Assembly: GCA_017507385.1 (NCBI GenBank) | Contig: JAFWAX010000082.1 | Location: forward strand, 1-48,220 | Direction: 5' to 3' | Source of the DNA: Bacteroidaceae bacterium | GTDB taxonomy: Bacteria; Bacteroidota; Bacteroidia; Bacteroidales; Bacteroidaceae | Length of the DNA stretch: 48,220 nt | Part shown: positions 1-7,654 of the stretch, in pieces | Layout of the letters: each line of letters starts with the position of its first letter | Numbering within the stretch: the first letter of the stretch is position 1 | Program-made: the position numbers and the translations under genes | The notes under the pieces: generated by a model | Told to the model about the DNA's origin: nothing | Databases searched by the model: none | The model's input: only the letters and a program-made list of their open reading frames with translations

Positions 1-171
1 ACCGCACGTTGGAGGGACAGGAACGAAATTTGAGCCAAAATTAGTGTGAAAAACTAGTAAAAACAAATACTAACTGGAAAGTGTTAAAATAAAGAAAGCC
101 ACCCTAAGTGGGTGACTTTCAATACTTTATTATAAATTAGTACAAGTTAGTGCAAGTTGCTAAAAATGAGG
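1..171. other. Window-edge intergenic region downstream of mnmE
   Basis: No gene can be supported here. A short plus-strand reading frame open from the edge stops at 47-49 and could be the tail of an unknown gene, but 15 codons are too few to judge. The rest is AT-rich, with loosely repeated TTAGT(A/G)CAAGT motifs around 137-157 and one hairpin at 94-120. Confidence 0.4.
94..120 (-). terminator. Hairpin terminator for mnmE
   Basis: An imperfect inverted repeat (GAAAGCCACCC at 94-104 against GGGTGACTTTC at 110-120) lies about 50 bases past the mnmE stop. On the minus strand it is followed by a T-rich stretch (TTTATTTT), the layout of an intrinsic terminator. Confidence 0.6.
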
Positions 172-1446
172 CTATTTGCCGATGCAAAAATGAGAAAAGA
201 TGCTGCTTAATACTTCGTCAGAAGTGATTTGTCCGAGGATTTCGCCTAGATGAATAAGGCATTGGCGTAGGTCTTCTGCAACGAGGTCACCTGAAATGTT
301 GAGCATTAGGGCTTCGTGGGCTCTTTGGATATCTGTATTGGCCTTGGTCAAAGCCTCAAAATGGCGGATGTTGGTGACGAGAAGGGTGTTGTTGTCATGA
401 TGGACGGATGCAATAAGTTGTTCCTCGAGTTCTTGAATACCAATATGATAAAGGGCTTGGAAATGCTCTGTTTTATTGATGATTTTGATGACAGTTTGAT
501 CTGGACGTATGGGAATGTTGGGAAAATCAACACCCGGTTCTGTCATGAGGAGGATTATTTGTGCTTTTTGGGCGGCTTTGATGCTGCGCTCAATGCCCAT
601 TTGTTCGATGGTATCGGTGGTATGGCGGATGCCTGCAGTATCGATGAATCGGAATGTGGTATCGTGTAATGTGATGGTATCTTCGATAAGATCACGAGTC
701 GTACCTTGGATGTCGGAAACGATGGCACGATCATCATGTAATAGCGCATTGAGCAGGGTGCTTTTTCCTACGTTAGGGGCGCCGATGATAGCAACAGGTA
801 CACCATTTTTGATGGCATTGCCGAGATGGAAGGAGTTTGTGAGACGTTCGATTTCGAGGTGAATCTTTTCTGCCAGTTGGATGAGTTTCTGCCGGTCTGC
901 AAATTCTACGTCTTCTTCAGAAAAATCCAGTTCCAGTTCCAATAATGAGGTCATTTCTAAGAGCCTGTTTCGTAACTCTTTGAGCTTTGTGCTATATCCT
1001 CCTTTCATTTGCTGTAGAGCTATTTTGTGGGTGGAGGCATTTTTGGAAGCAATGAGGTCGGCTACAGCTTCGGCTTGACAGAGATCCATTTTCCCGTTTA
1101 GGTATGCTCGTTGTGTGTACTCACCGGGTTGCGCCATAGTGCATCCATGCTTTAAAAGCAATTCGATGATGCGTTGTAGAATATAGGCAGAACCATGACA
1201 GGAAATTTCGGTGGAGTTCTCTCCTGTGTAAGAATGAGGTGCGTGGAATACGGATACGAGTACTTCATCGATAAGAGTGTCGTTGTCGCGAATTTCACCG
1301 AAGTGCATTGTGTAGGGTTTTGCTTTTGTGAGGTTGTGTTTACCTTGAAAAATGGCATCTGTAATTCTGATTGCGTCAGGACCTGAAGTTCGGATGATGC
1401 CGATGGCTCCTCCTTTAGCTGTAGATATAGCACATATTGTACTCAT
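172..1446 (-). CDS. mnmE: tRNA-5-carboxymethylaminomethyl-2-thiouridine(34) synthesis GTPase MnmE
   Basis: MnmE, with MnmG, installs the (carboxymethyl)aminomethyl group at wobble U34 of certain tRNAs; it acts as a cytoplasmic G-domain-dimerising GTPase. The 424-aa product has the N-terminal tetrahydrofolate-binding domain (about 1-115), a helical domain split around the G domain, the P-loop GAPNVGKST (222-230), the GTT switch (248-250), DTAG (269-272) and the family's C-terminal FCIGK, whose Cys is essential in E. coli MnmE. It is slightly shorter than the usual 450-460 aa. The base-specificity motif reads NKTE (334-337) instead of NKxD. The gene stands 23 bases downstream of ttcA on the same strand and ends before a hairpin terminator. 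Family assignment is secure. Confidence 0.97.
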   Translation of the reverse strand: MSTICAISTAKGGAIGIIRTSGPDAIRITDAIFQGKHNLTKAKPYTMHFGEIRDNDTLIDEVLVSVFHAPHSYTGENSTEISCHGSAYILQRIIELLLKHGCTMAQPGEYTQRAYLNGKMDLCQAEAVADLIASKNASTHKIALQQMKGGYSTKLKELRNRLLEMTSLLELELDFSEEDVEFADRQKLIQLAEKIHLEIERLTNSFHLGNAIKNGVPVAIIGAPNVGKSTLLNALLHDDRAIVSDIQGTTRDLIEDTITLHDTTFRFIDTAGIRHTTDTIEQMGIERSIKAAQKAQIILLMTEPGVDFPNIPIRPDQTVIKIINKTEHFQALYHIGIQELEEQLIASVHHDNNTLLVTNIRHFEALTKANTDIQRAHEALMLNISGDLVAEDLRQCLIHLGEILGQITSDEVLSSIFSHFCIGK

Positions 1447-1469
1447 ACTCTCAAAATTATGTGTATTTA

Positions 1470-2213
1470 TTATTGTTCAATCAGTTTGTTGGCTTTTTCT
1501 AGCGCATGCCAAATAGAATGGCGGGCTTCGGGGTTAAGTTGTTCAATTCGAGTGAATAGCTCTGCAGTAGCTTTTCTTTTAGTTATTTGTTCATAAGGGC
1601 ATTTTTTCTTTTGTTTCAAATAGTTATATTTTTCCGCATAAGCACTAATATCGCTTTCGCTACATAGTGCTAATGGACGGATAAGTGTTAATGGCATTTT
1701 CTTCATTTTGAGCAGTACGGGCATGGTACTAAAGCTGCCTTCGAAAGTGATGTTCATTAACGCTGTATGCAATATGTCGTCTTGATGATGCCCCAAAGCT
1801 ATTTTGTTGCATCCAAGTTCTTTTGCGAGTTGAAATATTTTGTTTCTTCTGTTTTTGGAACAAAGAACACATGGTGTGTGGTGTTTGTCTGTGGAATCAT
1901 CGAATGATGTGGTGAGCACATACAGCTTCACGCCTCTTTCTCTGCAGAATTCTTCCAAATATTGAGTGTCGCTTTCATAGGCAATGTTTTCCATTCGTAC
2001 ATGTACTGCGCTGACTTTGATGCTGGGGCAATGAATCTGTTGACGCTTGGCCATGAGTTCGGTTAGCAGCAACGAGTCTTTTCCACCCGAAAGTGCAATC
2101 AGCACATGATCCCCATCAGCCAATAGCTGATAGTTAACGGTGGCTTTGTTGAAGCGCCTCTGTATTCGTTGTTCTATGGATTTCTGTTGCACTTTCTGTT
2201 GATTAGTGTTCAA
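1470..2213 (-). CDS. ttcA: TtcA-like tRNA 2-thiocytidine synthetase (PP-loop ATPase)
   Basis: This 247-aa protein belongs to the TtcA/TilS PP-loop superfamily, whose members adenylate a tRNA base before sulfur transfer; TtcA makes 2-thiocytidine at position 32 using an Fe-S cluster. The PP-loop SGGKDS is at 42-47. The three cluster Cys expected in TtcA appear to be present: C115 and C118 in CVLC, and C205 in KKKCPY. It is shorter than E. coli TtcA (about 310 aa), so it is a compact Bacteroidetes form. It sits upstream of mnmE on the same strand, so two tRNA-modification genes are neighbours. The exact target base is inferred from the family. Confidence 0.85.
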   Translation of the reverse strand: MNTNQQKVQQKSIEQRIQRRFNKATVNYQLLADGDHVLIALSGGKDSLLLTELMAKRQQIHCPSIKVSAVHVRMENIAYESDTQYLEEFCRERGVKLYVLTTSFDDSTDKHHTPCVLCSKNRRNKIFQLAKELGCNKIALGHHQDDILHTALMNITFEGSFSTMPVLLKMKKMPLTLIRPLALCSESDISAYAEKYNYLKQKKKCPYEQITKRKATAELFTRIEQLNPEARHSIWHALEKANKLIEQ

Positions 2214-2248
2214 AGTAGGTATGGCTGAGAACGAGAATTTGTAGCCTG

Positions 2249-2560
2249 TTATTTCTTGGTGGCCCAGGTGTTGGCTAGGATAATGATGATTAATATTATC
2301 ACAATGAGAATACAGGTGGAAACTAGCCTTATGATGTTGCTTCCCATGAAGGGAATCAGGCCATGAAATGCGGCAACGATGATAGATAGGATGGCCATAA
2401 GCTTGCGCAGTTTGCTAATATCTACTTTTTTGCGTTCTCCTTCACTGGCTGTGTTGTAGCCGGCAATGAGCATATCTCCTTTTCCTAATATGAAAATGAC
2501 GGAAAGAATGATAAAAAGGATAGCAAAGCCAAGATATATACCCATTTCTATTGTAATCAT
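2249..2560 (-). CDS. DUF3784 family small membrane protein
   Basis: A 103-aa membrane protein with three predicted transmembrane segments (about 6-26, 52-72 and 78-97). A conserved stretch after the first segment (GKGDMLIAGYNT, then GERKKVDISKL) is the typical DUF3784 signature. Its function is unknown. The start codon overlaps the stop of the upstream nucleoside phosphorylase gene by four bases (ATGA), so the two are probably translationally coupled. Nothing in the sequence shows what it does for nucleoside metabolism. Confidence 0.8.
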   Translation of the reverse strand: MITIEMGIYLGFAILFIILSVIFILGKGDMLIAGYNTASEGERKKVDISKLRKLMAILSIIVAAFHGLIPFMGSNIIRLVSTCILIVIILIIIILANTWATKK

Positions 2561-3426
2561 ATTCGTTCAATGACTTTCTGGATTAACGTATCGATGGTGT
2601 TTTTGTATTCTGTGTTCATCTCCGTCGTATAGCGATTAGCAATGACCATGCAGCAGGTTATGGCGCGATGGCCGAGCAAAGAGGACATGCCTGCCAATGC
2701 GGACGATTCCATCTCATAGTTGCAGATATGCAGCCCTTCATATTCAAAAGCTTCCACTTTTTTGTTCTGGTCGGGGTCTTGGATGTGGAGACGAAGCTGT
2801 CGACCTTGCGGACCATAGAAGCCGCCGCAGGCAATGGTGATACCACGTACCATGTCGTCTTGAGCAATCTGCTCGATGAGGGAAGGGTCGGCTATAGCGA
2901 CATAGGGAGATCCTTTGATTGGCGACCAGTTCATGTGCAGTTTGAAGGCTTCTTCCAGCTTGAGGTCACACACTTCATTGCGTCCTTCGTAGAAATTGAG
3001 AAGCCCATCGAAACCAATACTCTTGACTGAAGCGATGAAGGTGCCCGTGGGGGTGAAAGGCTGCAAGCCTCCGCAGGTGCCGATACGCACAATGGTGAGT
3101 GTACGGTGTTCCTCCTTTTCTGTTCGATTGGAAAAATCGATGTTGGCTAAGGCATCAAGTTCTGTCATGACAATGTCTATATTGTCACAGCCGATGCCAG
3201 TAGAGACAACGCTTATCCGTTTGCCTTGATAAGTACCTGTTATGCTGTGAAACTCGCGACTGCTCACTTCGTACTCTTTGCTGTCAAAATGAGAGGCAAC
3301 ACTAGAAACTCTGGCTGGGTCTCCGACTAGAATGACTCGGTCAGCCAGCTGCTCTGGACGCAGGTGTAGATGAAAGATGGAGCCGTCTTCATTAATGATG
3401 AGTTCCGTAGGAGGGAATGTCTTCAT
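2557..3426 (-). CDS. Nucleoside phosphorylase (uridine phosphorylase-like)
   Basis: A 289-aa member of the PNP_UDP_1 family, which splits nucleosides with phosphate to give the free base and ribose-1-phosphate. The motif VILVGDPARV near the N terminus is the phosphate-binding part, and EMESSALAGM near the C terminus is the ribose-binding Glu-Met-Glu typical of uridine/purine phosphorylases. The ATG at 3426 is chosen over an in-frame TTG 12 bases upstream because the protein then begins like its relatives (MKTFPPTEL). It overlaps the DUF3784 gene downstream. Whether the substrate is uridine or a purine nucleoside cannot be settled by eye. Confidence 0.88.
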   Translation of the reverse strand: MKTFPPTELIINEDGSIFHLHLRPEQLADRVILVGDPARVSSVASHFDSKEYEVSSREFHSITGTYQGKRISVVSTGIGCDNIDIVMTELDALANIDFSNRTEKEEHRTLTIVRIGTCGGLQPFTPTGTFIASVKSIGFDGLLNFYEGRNEVCDLKLEEAFKLHMNWSPIKGSPYVAIADPSLIEQIAQDDMVRGITIACGGFYGPQGRQLRLHIQDPDQNKKVEAFEYEGLHICNYEMESSALAGMSSLLGHRAITCCMVIANRYTTEMNTEYKNTIDTLIQKVIERI

Positions 3427-3453
3427 GAGGCGTATCAAAGTGAATATGAGTGT

Positions 3454-4707
3454 TTATTGCTGTGGTGAAAGTTCGTTTGCCCTGATGTTCTTCTCGAGGC
3501 GATGTACCTCGTCTTTCAGTTCCATAACGCGTCCCTCAAGATTGAGAATCTGCTGGCGTGCTGCAGGAGAGGATTCACGTGTCTGTTGCAATTGCTCGTT
3601 AAGGGCGGAAAGATTTTTTGTTTTTTGCAACCATTCTCGGCACAACTGTTTGGCTTTTGCAGAAGTGAAATCATTGAGCGTATAGCATGTTTTTGTGTCG
3701 TTAAGAACAAACTCGAAATCTTTGTGAATTGTTGCAGATGCTGTGGATGAGAGTTGCTTCAGACGTCGAGAAGCATTGGCTTTCGTTTGCTTTTGTTCAT
3801 CTGTGAGGGCAATAGAAGCAATGGAACGAAGAGAGGCAGCAGCACGAATCGTCTCAATGTCAGTTGTTGCGTAATCTATTGTCTGTCGCGATTCATTGGG
3901 AATGAAGGTGTAGATGCAGACTTTCCCAACGGGTTGAAAACGGTCGCTGGCAAACCATCCGAGGTTGGCGACTTCGTCAATAACTAACATATAATCGTTG
4001 GCATAGGAGTTGTAGGGATACCCCATGTTTTCTGCTTGATAGAAACGTTTGGAGTCGGAGTCGTAGCGAGTAGCATAGAGGTCATAGTTTCCAAAGCCTT
4101 CGTTGCTTCGTGCAGCAAAATAAAAAGTCTGTCCGTCGGGCATGAGGAAGGGGTAATTGATGTCCCCTTCGATGCCAAGCCATTCAATGACCTCTCCCTC
4201 TGTAAGTTTATCTTTTTCAAGATAGTAGCGAGTTATTTGAAGTGCTGTGGTATCAGATGTACTAACAGGGCAGAGTACCATACCGTTGAGTTGGGTCTGA
4301 TACTGTACGATGTCACCTTTTTCGGAGATGGTTAGTGTGCCGAGATCTTCGGATAATGGATAAGCTTTTAGGAAATCTTCCTTGTTAACTATTACGCTGT
4401 CTACAATGATAATTTTGTCTACGCCTCGAAGTCCGCTTTCTCCTTTTTTGCAGATTTCCACGATGTTTTCGTATTCAGTTGTGGGCTTACGTCTGCGCTT
4501 GGCAGTAGCGATGAGTTTCTTTGCAGCAGCAGCAGCTTTGTCAAACTGATATGTTAAAATGTCAGTTTGGAGATCTTCTGCAACAGGAAGGGAGACCAGG
4601 TAAGGATAGGTTGGCGGTATTATTGGTTCTGGTGCAATGCTGTCAGTTTGTGCTTGAGCGGTGAAAGTCAGCGTTGCGCATACGATGAGTGTTATGATTG
4701 TCTTCAT
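3454..4707 (-). CDS. Exported PD40/WD40-like propeller protein of unknown function
   Basis: A 417-aa protein with a clear signal peptide (MKTIITLIVC..., cleavage near TAQAQ, about residue 20). The middle contains the motif PFLMPDGQTFYFAARSNEG, then NYDLYATRYD and GWFASDR. These are the PD40 (WD40-like TolB propeller) repeats seen in many Bacteroidetes envelope proteins. The last 70 residues are charged and Gln-rich with heptad-like spacing, probably a coiled coil. It is probably periplasmic or surface-anchored. No catalytic motif is visible. It lies 27 bases upstream of the nucleoside phosphorylase gene on the same strand, but the two have no obvious functional link. Confidence 0.7.
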   Translation of the reverse strand: MKTIITLIVCATLTFTAQAQTDSIAPEPIIPPTYPYLVSLPVAEDLQTDILTYQFDKAAAAAKKLIATAKRRRKPTTEYENIVEICKKGESGLRGVDKIIIVDSVIVNKEDFLKAYPLSEDLGTLTISEKGDIVQYQTQLNGMVLCPVSTSDTTALQITRYYLEKDKLTEGEVIEWLGIEGDINYPFLMPDGQTFYFAARSNEGFGNYDLYATRYDSDSKRFYQAENMGYPYNSYANDYMLVIDEVANLGWFASDRFQPVGKVCIYTFIPNESRQTIDYATTDIETIRAAASLRSIASIALTDEQKQTKANASRRLKQLSSTASATIHKDFEFVLNDTKTCYTLNDFTSAKAKQLCREWLQKTKNLSALNEQLQQTRESSPAARQQILNLEGRVMELKDEVHRLEKNIRANELSPQQ

Positions 4708-4743
4708 ATTTTTTATTTTGAAATAGCCCTGTACATGAGCTGG

Positions 4744-7281
4744 TTATACAAGTTCTACTATAGTGATGCCCGCTCCTCCAAAACGGATGTCTTCGTCATA
4801 GAAGTTCGCTACAGGAGGGATGGAGTTGAGATATTGCCTGATAACGGTTTTTAGTGCCCCAGTTCCTGTTCCATGCAAGATTTTCACACGAGAGGCTCGT
4901 GCTACAAGCGCATCATCGATGAAATAGGTAACGGCTTGAATGGCTTCGTCTCCACGCATGCCACGCACATCAAGCTGTTCTTTGAAATTGAGGGTTGTGT
5001 TGCGTATTTCGTCTTGTGTCTGTACACTGACAAAAGTGGCTGCCACATTTTTGTCTTTCTTGGGTGCTTCGCAAGGTTCGAGACGCTTCATTTTCACGTT
5101 GGTAGTGATTTGCCCAAAGACGACAAGGGCTTCTGTTCCGCTAATTTTTTGGATTTGTCCAATGGTGCTTTGACCTTTCAAACGGACATGAGATCCTGCT
5201 TCCAATGGCTTTGCCATGTTGGTAGGGGCGGAAACGTTGGCTGATAGCGGGAGAGTCGGCTTTTCTCTTTCTTTGCCTTTCTTCTCCTCTTTCCTTTTGC
5301 GTCGTGCTATCAGTTTCTCCATCTGCCGACGAATCTTTTCGTCTGCAATGTTGGGGTCAATCTCTTGAATCTCATGCTTGTAATCTGCAAGTTCTTGGCG
5401 AATCGCCCGTGTGCGCTCTTTCTCTGCTTGTGCCTCTTTTATCTCTTTGATTGTCAACTCAATTCTGGCATTTGATTCCTTGAGGATCTGTTCAGCCTCT
5501 TCTTTGGCACGTGCTATGATGGCTTTGCGTTCGTCGTGCAATTTCTGGATGTCTTCTTCGTATCTTCTAATTGTTTGTTCCATCTGCTTCTCGTGCAGAT
5601 GGATGTTTTGGCGTTTCTGTTCCCAATATCGTTTATCTCGTACAATGTCTTGCAGGTATTTGTCAGAGTTGATATAATCTTTGCCTACAATCTTGTTGGC
5701 ATCTTGGATTACTTCATCGGGAATGCCTGTCTTTCGGGCAATCTCAATAGCAAATGAACTTCCAGGGTTTCCGATGGAGAGTTGGAATAATGGAAGCATG
5801 AGTTGGCGGTCATAGAGCATGGCGCCATTTACAATCCCATCCGTTTCCTGTGCATAGTGCTTCAGATTCTGGTAATGTGTGGTGATGACGCCGAAAGCGT
5901 GTTTTTTATTGTAAATTTTCAACATCGCTTCTGCCATCGCACCGCCAATCTGAGGTTCGGTACCACCTCCAAATTCGTCTATAAGGATAAGACTTGCCCC
6001 ATCGCAATGCTTCATCATGTTCTTCATGTTGAGGAGATGGGAAGAGTAGGTGGAAAGGTCATTTTCAAGACTTTGTTCGTCGCCGATGTCTATGAATATG
6101 TTGCGGAAAATCCCGAAAACGCTGCTCTTGGCAACAGGCACCGGCATGCCGCACTGGAACATGTATTGTAGTAGCCCTGTTGTTTTTAGGCAAACGGACT
6201 TTCCGCCTGCATTGGGGCCGGAAATGAGCAGAATACGTTGCTTTTGAGTGAGTGCTATGTCCAGAGGAATGACCTTTCGAGGGCTTTCCTCTGGATGTTG
6301 CATGTTGTAGGCATTAAACTTCAGTTCTAATAGTGGATGCACTGCAATTGACCAGTCAAGAATCTGCTTGTTCTCCATTTGTGGTTCTGTACAGTTCGTG
6401 ATGATTGCAAACTTTGCTTTGGCGCGAATGAAATCGATTTGTGCCAAAAAATCATAACTGAATAATATATCTTGCAGTTCAGGACGCACTATTTGAGTGA
6501 ACTCCATTAAGATACGGTTGATTTCCTTTCGTTCCTCGTTTTCAAGTTCACGGATTTTGTTGTTTGCCTCCACAACTTCGGCTGGCTCTATGAACACCGT
6601 GCGTCCTGTGTCTGATTCGTCATGCACGATACCACGAATCTTCCTCTTCATGGCTGGAGCTACAGGAATAACAAGGCGTCCGTCGCGGAGGGTAGGGGAA
6701 ACGTCTTTGTCCACGAGCCCTTCTCCTTTTGCGGACTTAAGGATGTTTTGCAAAGCACGTGAGACGCTGCCAGCCGTGGCTGCCAACTCGCGGCGAATCA
6801 TCAGCAGTGTGGGCGATGCTGTATCCTTTACGTGTCCAAACTTGTCAAGAATTTGGTCGATGCGTTTGACCATCTGTGGATAGGTCTTTACATCTGTAGT
6901 CAAAGCATAGAGGTAGGGATATATCGGTATTGTGTTTTCTTCGTCAGAACAACGATGAAGAAAATGTACAATCTGGTGTATTGTGGATAACGAACGTTGC
7001 AAATTAAAGAGTTCCTCTACCTCCAAGCAGGTGTTCTGAATGCGGATGCGTTTGAGGGAAGGACGCACGTCAAAGAAATTCTGGTCTGGAAAATCTTCTT
7101 CTTGTATGATGTGAACAAACTCCATTGTCTGTTTCACTTGACGCCGGATGTTGTCAAAGTTCGTGGAAAACGCCATTTCACGCACTCTTCCTTCGCCTAA
7201 AGGACATAGACAAAGTGCTGTGAGGTGTTCTCTGATTTGGTCAAAGCCAATCTTTTGTTCGTATGTGTTCGGATAAATCAA
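4744..7281 (-). CDS. mutS2: MutS2 family endonuclease/ATPase
   Basis: MutS2 acts on branched DNA (anti-recombination) and, in Bacillus, in ribosome rescue. The 845-aa product carries the MutS lever/clamp region, the ABC ATPase P-loop GPNAGGKS (355-362), the Walker B LILIDEFGGGTEP, a long charged coiled coil (about 500-650) and a C-terminal Smr nuclease domain with LDVRGMRGDEA and HGTGTGALK. The TTG at 7281 is chosen as start: relatives begin with (M)IYP...EQKIGFD, and a good promoter (-7 box 7309-7316) lies between this TTG and the only upstream ATG (7338), so the longer frame would start before its own promoter. Confidence 0.93.
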   Translation of the reverse strand: MIYPNTYEQKIGFDQIREHLTALCLCPLGEGRVREMAFSTNFDNIRRQVKQTMEFVHIIQEEDFPDQNFFDVRPSLKRIRIQNTCLEVEELFNLQRSLSTIHQIVHFLHRCSDEENTIPIYPYLYALTTDVKTYPQMVKRIDQILDKFGHVKDTASPTLLMIRRELAATAGSVSRALQNILKSAKGEGLVDKDVSPTLRDGRLVIPVAPAMKRKIRGIVHDESDTGRTVFIEPAEVVEANNKIRELENEERKEINRILMEFTQIVRPELQDILFSYDFLAQIDFIRAKAKFAIITNCTEPQMENKQILDWSIAVHPLLELKFNAYNMQHPEESPRKVIPLDIALTQKQRILLISGPNAGGKSVCLKTTGLLQYMFQCGMPVPVAKSSVFGIFRNIFIDIGDEQSLENDLSTYSSHLLNMKNMMKHCDGASLILIDEFGGGTEPQIGGAMAEAMLKIYNKKHAFGVITTHYQNLKHYAQETDGIVNGAMLYDRQLMLPLFQLSIGNPGSSFAIEIARKTGIPDEVIQDANKIVGKDYINSDKYLQDIVRDKRYWEQKRQNIHLHEKQMEQTIRRYEEDIQKLHDERKAIIARAKEEAEQILKESNARIELTIKEIKEAQAEKERTRAIRQELADYKHEIQEIDPNIADEKIRRQMEKLIARRKRKEEKKGKEREKPTLPLSANVSAPTNMAKPLEAGSHVRLKGQSTIGQIQKISGTEALVVFGQITTNVKMKRLEPCEAPKKDKNVAATFVSVQTQDEIRNTTLNFKEQLDVRGMRGDEAIQAVTYFIDDALVARASRVKILHGTGTGALKTVIRQYLNSIPPVANFYDEDIRFGGAGITIVELV

Positions 7282-7308
7282 AGTTCCAGTAGGTGTTGTT
7301 GATGCGTA

Positions 7309-7339
7309 CAAAGGTACGGATAAGTGGGGAGAATACAAA
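7309..7339 (-). promoter_or_regulatory. Promoter of mutS2 (Bacteroidetes type)
   Basis: On the minus strand a TTTG -33 box (7336-7339) is separated by exactly 19 bases from the -7 box TACCTTTG (7309-7316). This matches the TTTG-N19-21-TAnnTTTG consensus of the Bacteroidetes primary sigma factor. Transcription would begin around 7300, leaving a short leader before the TTG start. Confidence 0.8.
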
Positions 7340-7488
7340 ATGAAAAGCCCTTTTTCATTTTGTATTGTAGAACGTGGGTGCCTTTCTTTGTTCGCATTGG
7401 TGTTTTTTTCATGGAATTTACATGTTGTTTGGAAGTTTTGAGCGTGCAGATTTTATCGAATGTCTTTCTGAGAGTTCCCAGAAAGCGA

Positions 7489-7546
7489 ACCCCTCGGGTC
7501 CGATATGCCGTACCCCTCGGGTCCGACGTGGCGGACCCGAGGGGTA
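7489..7546. repeat. Palindromic GC-rich repeat, family C (CCCCTCGGGTCCG)
   Basis: The motif ACCCCTCGGGTCCG occurs at 7489-7502 and again at 7512-7525. The second copy forms a perfect 15-bp inverted repeat (7511-7525 with 7532-7546) around a 6-base loop. A shorter related motif, CCCCTCGGGCC, appears at 35401-35411. The motif sits in the mutS2-uvrA intergenic space and is much more GC-rich than its surroundings. The rest of 7340-7654 shows no gene. Confidence 0.75.
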
Positions 7547-7654
7547 TGGTCTTTATGCAGAATGTGTGGAAGTGGGCGCAAAAGAGTTTCAAGGAGTCTG
7601 TCGCAGCAATGGTTATTGCAGAAGGAATACAAATCTGTGGTACAAGAAGGGGAA

